The notes under the pieces: generated by a model | What the model was told of the DNA's origin: nothing | The model's database searches: none | The model's input: the letters and a program-made list of their open reading frames with translations, nothing else | Source of the DNA: Bathymodiolus brooksi | Lineage: Eukaryota; Mollusca; Bivalvia; Mytilida; Modiolidae | NCBI GenBank assembly: GCA_963680875.1 | Contig: OY804582.1 | Coordinates: 53,090,646-53,154,645 of the forward strand | Direction of reading: 5' to 3' | Length of the DNA: 64,000 nucleotides | Shown: in pieces, positions 1 to 12,682 of the stretch | Numbering within the stretch: position 1 is the first letter of the stretch | Layout of the letters: every line of letters begins with the position of its first letter | Program-made: the position numbers and the translations under genes

Positions 1-3000
1 TACCACGGTTTACACATACGTGAAATACAAGTCATATTTATACCATGGTTACACATACGTGAAATACAAGTCATATTTATACCACGGTTTACACATACGT
101 GAAATACAAGTCATATTTATACCACGGTTTACACATACGTGAAATACAAGTCATATTTATAACACGGTTTACACATACGTGAAATACAAGTCATATTTAT
201 AACACGGTTTACACATACGTGAAATACAAGTCATATTTATACCACGGTTTACACATACGTGAAATACAAGTCATATTTATACCATGGTTACACATACGTG
301 AAATACAAGTCATATTTATACCACGGTTTACACATACGTGAAATACAAGTCATATTTATACCACGGTTTACACATACGTGAAATACAAGTCATATTTATA
401 CCACGGTTTACACATACGTGAAATACAAGTCATATTTATACCACGGTTTACACACACGTGAAATACAAGTCATATTTATACCACGGTTTACACATACGTG
501 AAATACAAGTCATATGTATACCATGGTTACACATACGTGAAATACAAGTCATATTTATACCACGGTTTACACATACGTGAAATACAAGTCATATTTATAC
601 CACGGTTTACACATACGTGAAATACAAGTCATATTTATACCACGGTTTACACATACGTGAAATACAAGTCATATTTATACCACGGTTTACACATACGTGA
701 AATACAAGTCATATTTATACCACGGTTTACACATACGTGAAATACAAGTCATATTTATACCACGGTTTACACATACGTGAAATACAAGTCATATTTATAC
801 CACGGTTTACACATACGTGAAATACAAGTCATATTTATACCATGGTTACACATACGTGAAATACAAGTCATATTTATACCACGGTTTACACATACGTGAA
901 ATACAAGTCATATTTATACCATGGTTTACACATACGTGAAATACAAGTCATATTTATACCACGGTTTACACATACGTGAAATACAAGTCATATTTATACC
1001 ACGGTTACACATACGTGAAATACAAGTCATGTTTATACCACGGTTTACACATACGTGAAATACAAGTCATATTTATACCATGGTTTACACATACGTGAAA
1101 TACAAGTCATATTTATACCATGGTTACACATACGTGAAATACAAGTCATATTTATACCACGGTTTACACATACGTGAAATACAAGTCATATTTATACCAT
1201 GGTTTACACATACGTGAAATACAAGTCATATTTATACCACGGTTTACACATACGTGAAATACAAGTCATATTTATACCACGGTTTACACATACGTGAAAT
1301 ACAAGTCATATTTATACCACGGTTTACACATACGTGAAATACAAGTCATATTTATACCACGGTTTACACATACGTGAAATACAAGTCATATTTATACCAC
1401 GGTTTACACATACGTGAAATACAAGTCATATTTATACCACGGTTTACACATACGTGAAATACAAGTCATATTTATACCATGGTTACAGATACGTGAAATA
1501 CAAGTCATATTTATATCACGGTTTACACATACGTGAAATACAAGTCATATTTATACCATGGTTTACACATACGTGAAATACAAGTCATATTTATACCACG
1601 GTTTACACATACGTGAAATACAAGTCATATTTATACCACGGTTTACACATACGTGAAATACAAGTCATATTTATACCACGGTTTACACATACGTGAAATA
1701 CAAGTCATATTTATACCACGGTTTACACATACGTGAAATACAAGTCATATTTATACCATGGTTACACATACGTGAAATACAAGTCATATTTATACCACGG
1801 TTTACACATACGTGAAATACAAGTCATATTTATACCACGGTTTACACATACGTGAAATACAAGTCATATTTATACCATGGTTACACATACGTGAAATACA
1901 AGTCATATTTATACCACGGTTTACACATACGTGAAATACAAGTCATATTTATACCACGGTTTACACATACGTGAAATACAAGTCATATTTATACCACGGT
2001 TTACACATACGTGAAATACAAGCCATATTTATACCATGGTTACACATACGTGAAATACAAGTCATATTTATACCATGGTTACACATACGTGAAATACAAG
2101 TCATATTTATACCATGGTTACACATACGTGAAATACAAGTCATATTTATACCACGGTTTACACATACGTGAAATACAAGTCATATTTATACCACGGTTTA
2201 CACATACGTGAAATACAAGTCATATTTATACCACGGTTTACACATACGTGAAATACAAGTCATATTTATACCATGGTTACACATACGTGAAATACAAGTC
2301 ATATTTATACCATGGTTACACATACGTGAAATCCAAGTCATATTTATACCATGGTTTACACATACGTGAAATACAAGTCATATTTATACCATGGTTACAC
2401 ATACGTGAAATACAAGTCATATTTATACCACGGTTTACACATACGTGAAATACAAGTCACATTTATACCACGGTTTACACATACGTGAAATACAAGTCAT
2501 ATTTATACCACGGTTTACACATACGTGAAATACAAGTCATATTTATACCATGGTTACACATACGTGAAATACAAGTCATATTTATACCATGGTTACACAT
2601 ACGTGAAATACAAGTCATATTTATACCACGGTTTACACATACGTGAAATACAAGTCATATTTATACCATGGTTACACATACGTGAAATACAAGTCCTATT
2701 TATACCACGGTTTACACATACGTGAAATACAAGTCATATTTATACCATGGTTACACATACGTGAAATACAAGTCATATTTATACCATGGTTACACATACG
2801 TGAAATACAAGTCATATTTATACCACGGTTTACACATACGTGAAATACAAGTCATATTTATACCACGGTTTACACATACGTGAAATACAAGTCATATTTA
2901 TACCACGGTTTACACATACGTGAAATACAAGTCATATTTATACCACGGTTTACACATACGTGAAATACAAGTCATATTTATACCATGGTTACACATACGT

Positions 3001-3022
3001 GAAATACAAGTGATATTTATAC
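1..3022. repeat. 39/40-bp minisatellite array, about 76 units
   Basis: Head-to-tail units of 40 bp carrying cacggtttacac alternate with 39-bp units carrying catggttacac; the rest of the unit (acatacgtgaaatacaagtc) is almost invariant. The array runs off the left edge, so its true length is unknown. Runs of 39-bp units stay open in one frame and give short artefactual ORFs. No host gene is visible in it. Confidence 0.97.
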
Positions 3023-3119
3023 CACGATCTTCAGAGTTAAACGGTTAAACAATCTCACGATGATTCGCATTCGATTGTTTAACCGGGTACCGTTTAACTC
3101 GGAAAACAGTGGTATAAAT
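3011..3119. repeat. Imperfect terminal inverted repeat at the minisatellite edge
   Basis: The array's last atttataccac plus gagttaaacgg and ttaaacaatc on the left face gattgtttaacc, ccgtttaactc and gtggtataaat on the right. The right arm has about six extra bases. The arms total roughly 40 bp each, so the end of the array is half of a hairpin. Confidence 0.7.
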
Positions 3120-3308
3120 CATTTGTAACATGAAGCCATGCAATGGTCGTTGATTCATGCACGGCTCTCTGAAAGTAATAAAGCTACAGCCCAGATTTAA
3201 AGGGTGCAATATGATGAATATCTCGTATCTTCGCGTATTATCTCATAGTTACATTCTGGTATATAAATTATAAAAAGATCAAAGGAAAAAAATGCATTCA
3301 TGTTGCAA
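3070..3308. repeat. Dispersed repeat, copy 1
   Basis: About 235 bp that recur at 45417-45643 with clear identity, including tttaactcggaaaac, gtaacatgaagccatgca, gcacggctctctga, acagcccagatttaaag and gcattcatgttgca. Both copies stop matching at the same place. Both lie beside a minisatellite. No coding capacity is seen. It is most likely a non-autonomous mobile element; the class is not established. Confidence 0.75.
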
Positions 3309-4535
3309 ACATATTTATGTCTGGAGACAGAGAGTACAATATATAAAATCGAGAATTGTAACTAAAGACATATAATATGAAAAAAGGTGATACATGATTT
3401 TTTTTTCCCAGACAGGAAACTTTGTTAATAACTGTCTGCTTAGCATGTTTTCTTTAACTTCCCTGAAACCAGAGACCAAGAAATGAAATCGTCTATATCT
3501 TGTTTATGTACAGATGGTTATTACTTAACTCCCTTTATCTCCTCTCTCCTCGTTTACATTTACGGTAATTACAGGTGACGTATACAGGTTTACAATGACT
3601 GAGAAACCGTCCACACTGTTATATACCGTATATATTCATTAACAAATGACAGAGAAACCGTCCACACTGTTATATACCATATATATTCATTAACCATATA
3701 CAAAAATACAAAAAAAGAAACATCCAAGGTTTTTTTTTACTTGTTTTGTGTTTTCATTAGTTTTCAAGGATAAATAAATATATACCAGACATTTGCATAC
3801 GTACATTGTACATACATAAAGTTGAAATAACAACTTGTCAGGCCTAAAGCTATCTCAAATCATTGATGTCTGTCAAATATTAATATCAATTATTATATAT
3901 AAAATTTAATCACATAATTTGATAGGGTGAACTGATAAACTTGTCAAAGTGTTCCAGGTTTGTTTTTGTTTTTTGTTTGACTCGTGGGAGGTTTTATTAA
4001 ATGTTTTAAGAATAAGAATGTAGTGGGTTTGTTTTAAAAGGAGTGCTATCAATCGCACTTTTAAATGCATATATTACCACAGGGTGCAACTACACATTTT
4101 TCTTTATATTATTTCTTGAACAGTTTAAATGTCAACATATTTTTGTCACGTTTCTAGTAGGATATTCTTTTAATTTAATATTTTAAGTTTTTATGACATG
4201 TTTGTTTTATGCCACTTTACATATGTATTACTAGTCATAATATTGTACTCTTCATGTTATAACATATTATGTGTGTCCGTCTTCTGTTGACTGTTTGATA
4301 TAATCTGTTGGACATACAGAGTGACATATTTGACAGAACTTGATCATGAGTAGGTGGTGTTCGGAACCACCATTTAACCAGAAATTTGGTACAATTTTAA
4401 GAAAAATAACTGGTTATTTTATGTAAATAAAAACAGTAATCTGATTTTTTGTTTCAATAAATACAAATAAATTCCTGGTTCTGGGAAAAATTAAGCAATT
4501 AAGCCCACCCCCAAACCACCACCCACCCCATAAAG
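3309..4535. other. AT-rich non-coding stretch
   Basis: No gene or recognisable element. It contains a tandem pair of 51 bp (3601 and 3652, gagaaaccgtccacactg) and short poly-T runs. Confidence 0.6.
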
Positions 4536-4796
4536 TTGAATGGTCGGACACTAAAGCTTACTTGCATCTCTGTTCCTAGTAGGCATCGACCTCATCATGT
4601 AGATTTAGTATTTAATCGCATACAGACACGTGAAGTTCGGCATCCAATTTTAATGAGAGAAGCATGTCCAATCTTTTCACGAGAGAAATATTGTGAACCC
4701 TATCTATTTGATATGACTTCTATTGAGAGATACAAACGGCAGAGAAAACATGTCCTATTATATACCATAGATTTACCTCGAGTATGGCCTCTTTAA
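4536..4796 (+). CDS. Unrecognised 86-codon ORF
   Basis: An open frame of 86 codons with a mixed, protein-like composition, ending at TAA. It is rich in Arg and His and has no repeats, signal peptide or membrane segment. It matches no family I recognise. It could be a last exon, a transposon remnant or chance; the surrounding sequence is more AT-rich than the ORF. No convincing acceptor or promoter marks its start. Treat as hypothetical. Confidence 0.2.
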   Translation: MNGRTLKLTCISVPSRHRPHHVDLVFNRIQTREVRHPILMREACPIFSREKYCEPYLFDMTSIERYKRQRKHVLLYTIDLPRVWPL

Positions 4797-5457
4797 AAAA
4801 TCAGTATTTGATAGCAAGATGACCATCGCTACTTAAAGGAATTTTTTTTCTTCAAAATATGCAACATTTCTACATACCGGTATTACCCAGAATTTGAATC
4901 TTTGAACTACAGTTACGATATAAAGACTTGTTTAAGATATATTTCTAGTTTTTTCTTCAAGCAATATTTTTGCACCCCCTTAAATATTTTTACTTCCTTT
5001 AATAATAGAAATGTAGATATTTAATTAAGTGCACAAGACGTAATGTAAAAGTCTTTGGGAGCAAGTAAAACCAAGAGTCTACACATGATAGCCAAAATAT
5101 GCTAAAGTTACAATACGAGGGATATTGGCCATAGTTTTAATGAATTATATTATTTAGGAACTGTGAATTTCAAACGTAAATATATCTAATAAACTTTGTG
5201 AGTGCTGAGAATGTCAGTGTAGAACACGGACTAGTGGGGGAATTATACCCTCGAAGAATATTAGTCCACTAGCAGAGGTATCAAAATAACCACTGATATA
5301 TTACTAATAATCATATCTATTTAACAACGGATGATTGAGAAAACACTAATATTTAACGAGTAATGGAGCAACTGTTTAATATGCTTACCCGTTTGGTATC
5401 TTAAAACTTTTCTTTCTTGATCACTTGAGCTATTGTAAATTATAAATACATGTTACT
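4797..5457. other. AT-rich non-coding stretch
   Basis: Nothing recognisable on either strand. Confidence 0.5.
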
Positions 5458-5512
5458 TAGATTGATTGATTGATTGTTGTTTAGCATTATGTGAGAAGTA
5501 TTTCAGCTGTAT
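5458..5512 (-). mobile_element. SINE 3' tail fragment
   Basis: On the - strand this reads as the SINE end (gctgaaatact... then a decayed body end) followed by (AATC)3. It is 5'-truncated and diverged. Confidence 0.55.
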
Positions 5513-5987
5513 TTATCTTCAAACAATAAACTTTAGAGGTAAAAAAGACATTTTCTAAAAGCAAAGGTCTTGTATCCACAAAGTGTCTGTAGGACTATTG
5601 TCATATATCATTAGCAATCTCGAAGCGGTAACGTCGAACGTTCTATCGAAAACAATATAGACCAATCAAATTGCATATTACAAATGAGAAAAGGTTCACA
5701 GACAGAATCACGGGAGCTTGTCCGAGTTAAAATAGTATCTGTCATATATATGTACCTGTATGCTGTATATAGCTTAAAGGGTAACAGCGAAACTCTACCC
5801 TTGTTTGTGTTTTTCAATTATCCCGAAATAAACGTGAAATCGTTGATCACTGTCCTTATTTAACCCTAAATCTTTTTTTTTTTATCTATTTTTGCAACAA
5901 ACATGTCGATCACCTCACTATTTGTAACCTTACGAGTTGAAAAGTTTTACAAAATAGTAACAAAACGATGTGGTTATGGCAATTTTA
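5513..5987. other. Non-coding stretch
   Basis: No supported gene; short ORFs here have no protein-like character. Confidence 0.5.
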
Positions 5988-6161
5988 GTGGACATCCACA
6001 GGTAATACAAGGTATAGTGGACATCCACAGGTAATACAAGGTATAGTGGACATCCACAGGTAATACAAGGTATAGTGGACATCCACAGGTAATACAAGGT
6101 ATAGTGGACATCCACAGGTAATACAAGGTATAGTGGACATCCACAGGTAATACAAGGTATA
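5988..6161. repeat. 29-bp tandem repeat, six identical copies
   Basis: Six exact 29-bp units beginning gtggacatccacagg, total 174 bp. The perfect identity implies recent expansion or gene conversion. Confidence 0.97.
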
Positions 6162-6639
6162 TCATACATAAAACATGGACAGACAGTCACAGAAATGAGT
6201 TACAAGATCGATCTGGTAAATTTTGGGATAGGGGTTTGCCTGATAATTTAATATCCTATATCTGTTGTTCCGGCGAAGGTTTCAGACAAGTCTTGATACT
6301 TGCTCTTTTCAATCAACGAAACTCCTTCACTGGCCCCTAACTTCATCAGGGTCCCAATTAATGTCGATTCGCCAAAACACCATATTTACTTACATAGGCT
6401 CGTAGAGAGTAGCAGTGTAATCACTGGTTTTGAGCGCACCTGATGGAGGTTGTTCCAGAAGCGCATCGTATGCACTAATTTTGATATATACGTTTTTATT
6501 ACACATGCTAGTGAATTTTGTTTTCATGTATCACAAGTTTCTGCTCGTCCATTTTACAGCTGGTGGGGTTTCTGATTTTTCTGATGAATGTTATTACCCC
6601 AGACCGTCTTTATATACGTCCAATTCTGTGACATCTCAG
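6162..6639. other. Non-coding stretch before DIRS remnant
   Basis: No gene recognised. It may include the eroded 5' part of the DIRS-like element that follows, but no RT motif could be read here. Confidence 0.4.
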
Positions 6640-8320
6640 TGAGTTTTGGACTCAAGTTTCTCAGATGTCGGAGACCTCTATCCCTTTTCTACCCAAACTA
6701 CTGCATCATCTCAAATGTTATCGTCGGAGGTGGAACCAAAAATAGCTTTACCCCTGGATGGTCCAGTACCCACAAACTCTTTATGCGGATACATCCCTCA
6801 CAGAATGGGGGTGCTATCCTATAAGCAAGAGCAGTGTCAGGTGTGTGGGTTTGTTCGGGGAGTGAGAACAGTTCTACTGTCATTAAGACATTTCCAAGAA
6901 GTGATCCATGTACAGCCTCTGTTGATGGCCACAGACAACACAACAATAGTGGCTTATTGCAGAAACAAGGAGGAAATTACTCATCTTCTTTGCTGAGAAA
7001 TACTCTTGCTATGCGACAGTTTGAGACTGTTGTCAGTGAGACATTTCCCAGACGATCATAATTGCATAGCGGATGCATCATCTCGATTCCATGTTCCGTG
7101 TTCCAGTGAATACGGAATGGGCGTTACATCCGGTTGTTGTTCAGTCTATGACTCTAAACATGAGATCGACCCATGATAAATTAGTTTGTCGCCAATAGAC
7201 CACAAACTGGAGACATATGTTTCTCCAATTCGAGATCAGAAACATTGAGCCGTGGATGCAATCACTATCTCTTGAAAAAGGATGTTCATTTACACCTTTT
7301 CGCCTTCTCCACAGAATTTCGACAAGATAACGGATGATGGTAGTATGACAATTTAGTGCTCTGGTTTGGTCTAGCAGACAGTCTTGGTTTTCGGATCGTA
7401 ACCCATTGCCATGTCCCAAACCTCCGACTTCCCTTGAAAGAGGATCTTCTGCCTGGGTTCAAAGGAAAGAAGTTTCATCAAGGGTTAGAAAAACTACACC
7501 TGCACTTTCTGGTTACTGTCTTGAACGTCTGTCAGACAAATTTTTTTTCTAAAAAACCACCAAACGCATCTATGGGACTGCTAAACAGTCAACAGTGACA
7601 TTATGCGACTAAAAAGGGTTAATATTTTCCCCTTATAAAACCAGAATGATTTTCTCAGAATCTCTGCTCAACAACTAGAGGATTTTCCTCTCTTCTTTTT
7701 TGAGGACACATGTTGTACACCTCTACCATTCGGATTAACTTCTGGCAGGACATTCCATCTTTCATTGATTTTGGCAATAATTAGTTTTTACCACACGTTA
7801 TTTAAAACTTCTGCATTGAACGACCTAAACAAAAACATGTAGTACCTGCCTGAGTTTAGCGACTTAACACCACTTTCACATTTTGAAACTTGGGATATGA
7901 TTTCTTTTAAGCTTTTGACTTATAGACACTGTTAACCTTTAGCTTTGGTGACAGGTCTAAGAATACTGAAAAGTGAGTCAACTTTATTTGGTTTGAGGGA
8001 GACAGGTCCCCAGTTACTCTTTTGACTGACCTAGCTTTTTAGCCAATATCAGTTGTTAGAAAATGTTTCTGTTGTATTTGTAATTGTGGTCTTTCCTTGT
8101 TCAGTTTTACCGAATTCGTACTTTAAAAAAGTATTTGAACAAATCTATCAGTATAAAGTCTAAATGCTGAACAGTTTTATAGTTCTTATTGAAAAAGAAC
8201 AAAATCACATTTCTGCAAAATCCATCTCTTCATGAATTTGCAATACTGTCATGTTGGCATACAAATCCTCTTGACAAGTACACCTCAATGATTTCGTTCA
8301 TATGGTGTTTGTTTCAAAGG
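6640..8320 (+). pseudogene. Decayed DIRS-like retrotransposon (RNase H and tyrosine recombinase remnants)
   Basis: Pieces of a DIRS-type polyprotein can be read in shifting + frames. Near 6920-7060 an RNase H-like segment has TDNTTIVAY followed, after a frameshift, by SSSLLRNTLAMRQ. Near 7350-7600 a linker has FHQGLEKLHLH and PNASMGLLNSQQ. Near 7860-8270 tyrosine-recombinase-like pieces appear: HFETWDMISFKLLT, LALVTGLR and ISAKSISSW. There are many stops and frameshifts and no intact ORF, so it is dead. DIRS elements integrate by a tyrosine recombinase instead of an integrase. The family call rests on motif order, not an alignment; the ends are not defined. Confidence 0.6.
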
Positions 8321-8396
8321 AATAATTATGTTAATGAAAAAAATGCATTATAGAAATATATATATATATATGTTAACGATTTTTAAACGGCCATTA

Positions 8397-8724
8397 TTAA
8401 CAATAAAATGTTTTGATACCTGCAGCAACATTCCTACAGCACCTACATACAGGGTTTATATAACTCAATACGATATTCAGGACCTGGACATCCTGTCTGA
8501 GTTTTCTATATAAAGAATTGCTGTCGATGAGCAAACTGCTTGTACATGGGGTTTTAGTACAGATTGATTGTTGAGTCTTCACTTCTGAAATTTTACAGTC
8601 GGCATCATGATGTGATTGATCACTACGACACCACTGTCATGACTCGGGATCTGATAGCACTGTCTTTCCGTTCATTTTACTTCGTTTACGACATTTACTG
8701 GACTTTGACTAATGACTTTGACTG
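8397..8724 (+). pseudogene. Reverse transcriptase C-terminal fragment, copy 1
   Basis: The first part encodes CSNIPTAPTYRVYITQ, which matches CSNIPASPAYGVYISQ in the copy at 13947-14504. After a frame change, about 8573-8724 encodes SSLLKFYSRHHDVIDHY, the equivalent of the later copy's RSLKKFIFRYQDLVEIY. It is therefore the C-terminal end of the same retroelement RT, frameshifted and 5'-truncated. The RT class is uncertain (Penelope-like is possible). Confidence 0.6.
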
Positions 8725-8930
8725 AGTAACACGATGTATGCCACATTTGGAGCAGGATCTTCTTCTTTCGAAACACAAGTTCACCTCTGTCTTTCGATGG
8801 GGATCCTGTTGCTCGTTCCTCTCTGGTTTTCTGTGTTAGTTCATGTCGATTATTGTCTGTCTAAGTGTCTCGATTTTTGTCACGTGGTTGTCTTTCAATA
8901 TTAATTTACGATATTTTTATCATAACATCT
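8725..8930 (+). mobile_element. 3' untranslated tail of RT element copy 1
   Basis: T-rich sequence directly after the RT stop. It has features shared loosely with the tail at 62508-62660 (an aaacacaagttcacct-like block, then a T-rich stretch). Low sequence constraint, so the end is approximate. Confidence 0.35.
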
Positions 8931-9785
8931 TGGTATCTTTTGCTGTCTTCGAAACGAAATGGTAGGCTTAAAACTATTGAATATGCGGTCTCAGTGTTTA
9001 AAATCATACAATTTTGGATCAGTTAAATGCTTCTAATAATTTATCTTGATTCTTTAACTTGCTTCAGTTTAATGATCTCACGTGACTAATATAAATAGGA
9101 TACTTCTTGTAGAATAATTTTAAATTCAATTATAAGTTAGTCTCCAGATTTATCACAGGTTTACAAAACTACACTTTTAATAAATTTCTTGTTAAATGTT
9201 CCACTATCTGTTGAAATATTTATACAATTTATAAAAATTAAAAAGAACAAATTGATAGAACCCCACCTGGTGAGTTTTCATGTAATCCGTGATCGGTGAT
9301 GATAAATATATATTTTATTACCAGTATTTGTGATACATGTAAATACACACGGGTCATTTAAGGTAAACAAATATGTTATTCTGTGAAAACCATTTATTTT
9401 AGGAAACTGAATAATATTAGGCCATTAATTCGATATTACCATGTAAAAAGTGAAAAGGCATGTCACAAGAATATCAAATATTGACCGATGGGTGACAAGT
9501 TATGAATATTTAAACAACTTGGACCTTAGTTGAGAAGTTACGACAAGTATATCGGAACAAAAAAGACCGTCTTAGTAATTAATGAATATTTCTGTTTGAA
9601 GTAATTGTGTGCGTGTTAATGCCTGCTTTTGACATCGAATGTAGAAAACTCTGCGTGAACATTCTGCGAATATTGAATTTATTGGATTGTAGTCAGATTT
9701 CGTAAGTTGATTTTAATTGTCTAGCAGTATTTAACCCCCCGCTCCATCACCCTAACAACTGATTGTGCTTTTGGCATGTACGCAT
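8931..9785. other. AT-rich non-coding stretch
   Basis: No gene or repeat recognised. Confidence 0.5.
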
Positions 9786-9862
9786 ATTTCAGTGGTCATT
9801 TAGACCATATTTTCAAATAGCTGAAAAATTGCTAAACTGGCGTTAAACAACAATCACTCACA
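9786..9862 (+). mobile_element. SINE 3' end with aatcactcac tail
   Basis: The block aaatagctgaaaaattgc followed by ctggcgttaaacaac and aatcactcac is the end of the SINE subfamily that carries tetranucleotide tails. The 5' part is eroded. Confidence 0.6.
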
Positions 9863-10285
9863 TTTTGAGTTTTCAATCTTTCAATAAAAATGTGGATATC
9901 TAATTTAGAGCACACGGCGCGTTTCTGTAGTAACAATCAGTGCCTGATGGTTATTCCTCATAGTCAAATGTGATTTAAGAGCAAATAGTCAAAGGTCATC
10001 AAAAGGGCACAAACGCATAAACAGGATAGCCAAGATCGGCTAAGGTTACTTATGCCCGAGGGACACCCGATTGTAATAAATAATTCTAAAAATAAAATGA
10101 CGGTGACTATGCACCTTGTAAAGTGAAGAACTTTTTTTTTAAAGAGAAGGCAAACCACAAGTGGGTGTAACCGAAAAATTGTAAACCATATTATCAATTA
10201 AAAAAAAATTCTCGAATATCAAATGTTTACTTTTTTCATCTACCTGAACATTACTTTGCGCATGTTACGGATGTAATGATATACA
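9863..10285. other. Non-coding stretch
   Basis: No supported gene. Confidence 0.5.
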
Positions 10286-10365
10286 GTATATAATAAAAAT
10301 AATAATCTTTATTGCAAATAAAACCCTTGCGGGTAAAACAATACAATACAATACAATACAATATT
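10286..10365 (-). mobile_element. LINE 3' tail with stem-loop
   Basis: Read on the - strand: (ATTGT)n, then ACCC-GCAA-GGGT (10323-10334), then TTTGCAATAAAG. This stem, loop and CAATAAA order recurs at the other LINE ends in the window. Only the 3' tail survives. Confidence 0.55.
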
Positions 10366-11101
10366 ACAAAACATATATACATGAACAGCATATATATATA
10401 CGTACATGTTAAAAAACGACATTCGCACTTATTTATCTTTGTCATATCAAACCTTCCATCTCACATTTGATATCTTACACTGAAATCGTTTTTCTCTGTG
10501 GTAATATTTTAAATGTAACAATTATTTTTTGTATCTGCGTGCCACTGTTGATAGTTACACTTGTATAAGTCTGATAAATTATTTGTATAATATTACAGAA
10601 AGTAGAGGGTCGCTGTCTTCCTCATTCATATCCACAGTGTTGAGAAGATGGAGCACAAAATGTTTTCTGTAAGTATCTCAAATATAAATTCATGTAAAGA
10701 TTTAAGTGTGTGGGGGAGGGGGGAGGGAAGGGGGGATTTCTAAATAAAGAGTATACTAGTTGAGCAGGTCACGTATACTTATATAAGGACACCAATGGTT
10801 ACTGATGATGTAACCGGGTAAGCAGACGTGATAGAAACTGTCTCCTTGTAATAATTGGATGTGTAGTTGTACTCCCATGTCATCACCACACAGTGTTTTA
10901 CTAGCATTCTAATAGTAACATTCCAGACAGCAACCATTTAGAAGACATTCGTGTAATATTTATCATTAATAAATTATTTTCGCAAAACTGAATCTAAAAT
11001 ACGCTGATTTATATTGACAAATGTGTGTAATGTGAATAGGGGATATACCATTGTCAAGAAAAATTTCTGGAGGAAGCGTTCAACCCCATTTGTAAAAACA
11101 A
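10366..11101. other. Non-coding stretch
   Basis: No gene recognised; a G-rich run lies near 10711-10735. Confidence 0.5.
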
Positions 11102-11275
11102 TGATAGGAGTTATATTAATGTTAAATTAATGATAGGAGTTATATTAATGTTAAATTAATGATAGGAGTTATATTAATGTTAAATTAATGATAGGAGTTA
11201 TATTAATGTTAAATTAATGATAGGAGTTATATTAATGTTAAATTAATGATAGGAGTTATATTAATGTTAAATTAA
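11102..11275. repeat. 29-bp tandem repeat, six identical copies
   Basis: Six exact 29-bp units beginning tgataggagttatatt, total 174 bp. Unrelated in sequence to the 29-bp array at 5988 although length and copy number are the same. Confidence 0.97.
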
Positions 11276-12012
11276 TGATTTGAAGTGGTTAGTGTAAAAA
11301 CTGTAGTTGGTTAACTTGGTTACATTGTAGTAAAGAAGAGGTAAAGACTGGACCATTGCACGAAACAATTTTAGTGCCGATGTCCATAAACCATTCGGTC
11401 TAAACAAAGAAAATCAAACGGGCAAAATATTACCGAACGCCATCCCGGTCATATCAGTCACTTGCAAGAGGTACAGTATGTAATCACTTTTTTTGTCGTG
11501 ATAACGTGTTGATTCGTCAAACGAATTAGGTACTGCAGTGTATCAATTGTGAGGATTTGAGTCCCGCAGAGGAGAGAAATTGTCAGTTAAAACTAACACT
11601 GTTCGTTGAATGTTCAGAAGTTAGTTTGGTCATAATAGTACTTCACCCTTTGGTGAGCAGATAAATCCTGACTAACAGAAGGCTATATAATTAAATTTTG
11701 CGGAAATAAAAAAAAATGATAATTGTGGAAGTCAAAATTTGTATACGGAAAAACAATATTTTTTATGCGGAAAAGTCATATTGAATAGCAGTAAAAGCAC
11801 AGCACCGCAAGGCTGCTAGTCTTTATTGGTATACCCACGTATCCGGTAAATAAAACTTCGTTCTTGTAAAAAAAAAAAAAGGGGGGGGGGGTATATAATG
11901 AGTATTGGTATAACATGCTACACTGTTGGGAGTACTTACACCTATTAGTGGGTAAGAGAATCTGATTTTTTTTTATTTATCATTGTTAACCTGTGTCTCT
12001 TCTCCGGCATCC
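11276..12012. other. Non-coding stretch with A/G homopolymer
   Basis: No gene. 11868-11891 is poly-A running into poly-G, a likely consensus-error site. Confidence 0.5.
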
Positions 12013-12092
12013 AAGCGATACAACATTATGTGGTAAAGTTTGTCAGTGACCGCCTGGAATATTGTTGAAAGTGGCGTTAAGCACCATTGATC
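12013..12092 (+). mobile_element. SINE fragment with internal deletion
   Basis: The body block acaacattatgtggtaaag joins almost directly to the 3' block attgttgaaagtggcg and ttaagcaccat. The middle of the SINE (ggtggttttctcc region) is missing. Confidence 0.75.
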
Positions 12093-12269
12093 TAAACTTA
12101 AACCGGCATCCGATAAATTCCGATGGCGACATATAAACAAATTTGTAGCGCCAGTCTTCATTGGTCGACACATATAATTTAACACGTTAAAATGTTTACA
12201 TGTTAAAATTAGTTCCTACACGCACGCACAAAATAAAAAAAAACAATGTGGCGAGATTTGTTGTATGTC

Positions 12270-12322
12270 CTTCTTCGATTTATGGCTTCTGATTACCCCT
12301 TTGGTATGTTCTTCAATCTTTT
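12270..12322 (+). repeat. Dispersed retroelement tail motif, copy a
   Basis: Contains cgatttatggcttctgatta followed by cccctttggtat. The same block occurs at 42637-42692 and 62590-62655. In bivalves such sequence typically lies in the 3' tail of an abundant RT element. Confidence 0.5.
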
Positions 12323-12575
12323 CTTAATATCTTTCCAACAAAATTTAAGTGCAAAATGAAGAAAAATAACATAAAAAATAACATGTGCAAATGTTAAGAT
12401 AAAATTTATCGGCTTTTTTTAGTCTCCTGTGAATTGTTAGAGAAGGCTTAATTAGCCACAATGACTGTTGTTGAATTAAAAATACGTCAAAGCGAAAGAA
12501 CCTTTATTTCTTTAAAAGGGACTACTTTTATATTTGAGTGGTACTTTTGTATTTGAGTGGTTAAATTAGGGGGTT

Positions 12576-12682
12576 ATGGTGTTTAACGCCACTTTCAACA
12601 CTATTTCAGTCATATCATGGTGGTCAGTTTTATCGTTACCCGGAGAAACCAACGACCTGTCGCAAGTTACTGACAAACTTTT
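12576..12682 (-). mobile_element. SINE 3' half
   Basis: Reverse complement of the SINE: ggtgtttaacgccactttc, then atatttcag-like block, gtcagtttt, and acctgtcgcaagt. 5'-truncated. Confidence 0.8.

Noticed and set aside
1961..2843. 66-codon frames within the first array
   Set aside because: They arise where 39-bp units follow each other.
1..3022. CRISPR-like array
   Set aside because: Units are contiguous with no unique spacers, and the genome is eukaryotic.
5930..6190. Cys-rich 86-codon frame on the - strand
   Set aside because: Translation of six identical 29-bp units.
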